The notes under the pieces are model-generated. The model did no database searches, was not told the DNA's origin, and worked only from the letters and a program-made list of their open reading frames with translations. Below are positions 47,118 to 47,240 of a stretch of 47,240 nt of DNA, in pieces. Source of the DNA: Serratia microhaemolytica. Its GTDB lineage: Bacteria; Pseudomonadota; Gammaproteobacteria; Enterobacterales; Enterobacteriaceae. Within the stretch, counting starts at the first letter, position 1; each line of letters begins with the position of its first letter. The stretch is taken from assembly GCF_004011885.1 (NCBI RefSeq), contig NZ_SBEF01000026.1:1-47240 (forward strand), in the 5' to 3' direction. The position numbers and the translations under genes were made by a program.

Positions 47118-47240
47118 GCTCTTTAACAATTTATCAGACAATCTGTGTGGGCACTCACAAGGCCGTTATCACGCTGCGCAAGCGGCGAAATAAATGAAGT
47201 CTTGAAGAGTGACTCGTAGAAGTAAATTCATACAGTTAAT
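47118..47240 (+). other. rRNA operon leader with boxA antitermination site
   Basis: GCTCTTTAACAA (47118-47129) is the rrn boxA, followed by TTTATCAGACAATCTGTGTG as in E. coli leaders. Nus factors and S4 bind here for antitermination. The 16S gene itself is not reached; by comparison with E. coli it should begin within about 100 bases of the right edge. Confidence 0.88.

Overview
This window is chromosomal DNA of a gamma-proteobacterium of the order Enterobacterales. Nearly every gene is a close relative of an Escherichia/Serratia/Yersinia gene, and several regulatory sites (str-operon S7 site, ivbL attenuator, ARG boxes, TPP riboswitch, rrn P1/P2) match enteric ones almost base for base. GC content looks close to 50% by eye. 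Gene order is a patchwork: short conserved enteric blocks are joined directly, with the usual neighbours missing (fkpA/slyX, surE-pcm-nlpD-rpoS, modE, lysR, smg, yrdB, mscL, the hof/mrcA side of aroK). No insertion sequence, phage gene, CRISPR array or clear pseudogene is visible. Biosynthetic genes for valine/isoleucine, lysine, arginine and chorismate are kept. I infer a lineage with past gene loss and rearrangement, possibly host-associated; the genus cannot be fixed from the window alone.

Layout. 1-5368 (minus): the str operon (rpsL, rpsG, fusA, start of tuf) with its promoter and S7 control site, preceded by yheO-tusDCB. 5837-7266 (plus): qmcA-ybbJ. 7515-8408: argP. 8484-11022 (plus): ftsB-ispD-ispF-truD. 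11213-11995: a RadC-type JAMM protein with a long charged coiled-coil tail, the least ordinary gene here. 12169-15145 (minus): acrZ-modA-modB-modC, divergent from modF (15417-16892). After 564 non-coding bases comes an Ail/OmpX-like outer-membrane gene (17457-18044).

18310-20527 (minus): ilvBN with leader peptide ivbL, attenuator, promoter and a CRP site. 20616-24103 (minus): thiBPQ under a TPP riboswitch. 24242-25519: lysA without lysR. 25767-27388: rraB and argI, divergent around ARG boxes. 27383-28084 (minus): hda, which appears to start at CTG and shares a CTATAG palindrome of stop codons with argI. 28355-31179 (minus): a SulP transporter and an LpxP-like acyltransferase. 31446-37581 (minus): the conserved aroK-aroB-damX-dam-rpe-gph-trpS cluster with a shortened damX.

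38081-38374: ubiK. 38541-42831 (minus): def-fmt-rsmB-trkA. 43009-46132 (plus): dprA-yrdD-tsaC-aroE, facing yrdA. The window ends in the promoter and boxA leader of a ribosomal RNA operon whose 16S gene should start just past the right edge.

Functional themes: translation (ribosomal proteins, EF-G/EF-Tu, peptide deformylase, methionyl-tRNA formyltransferase, tRNA/rRNA modification by TusBCD, TruD, TsaC, RsmB), DNA replication and methylation (Hda, Dam, DprA), division (FtsB, DamX), uptake of molybdate, thiamine and potassium, envelope functions, and amino-acid synthesis.
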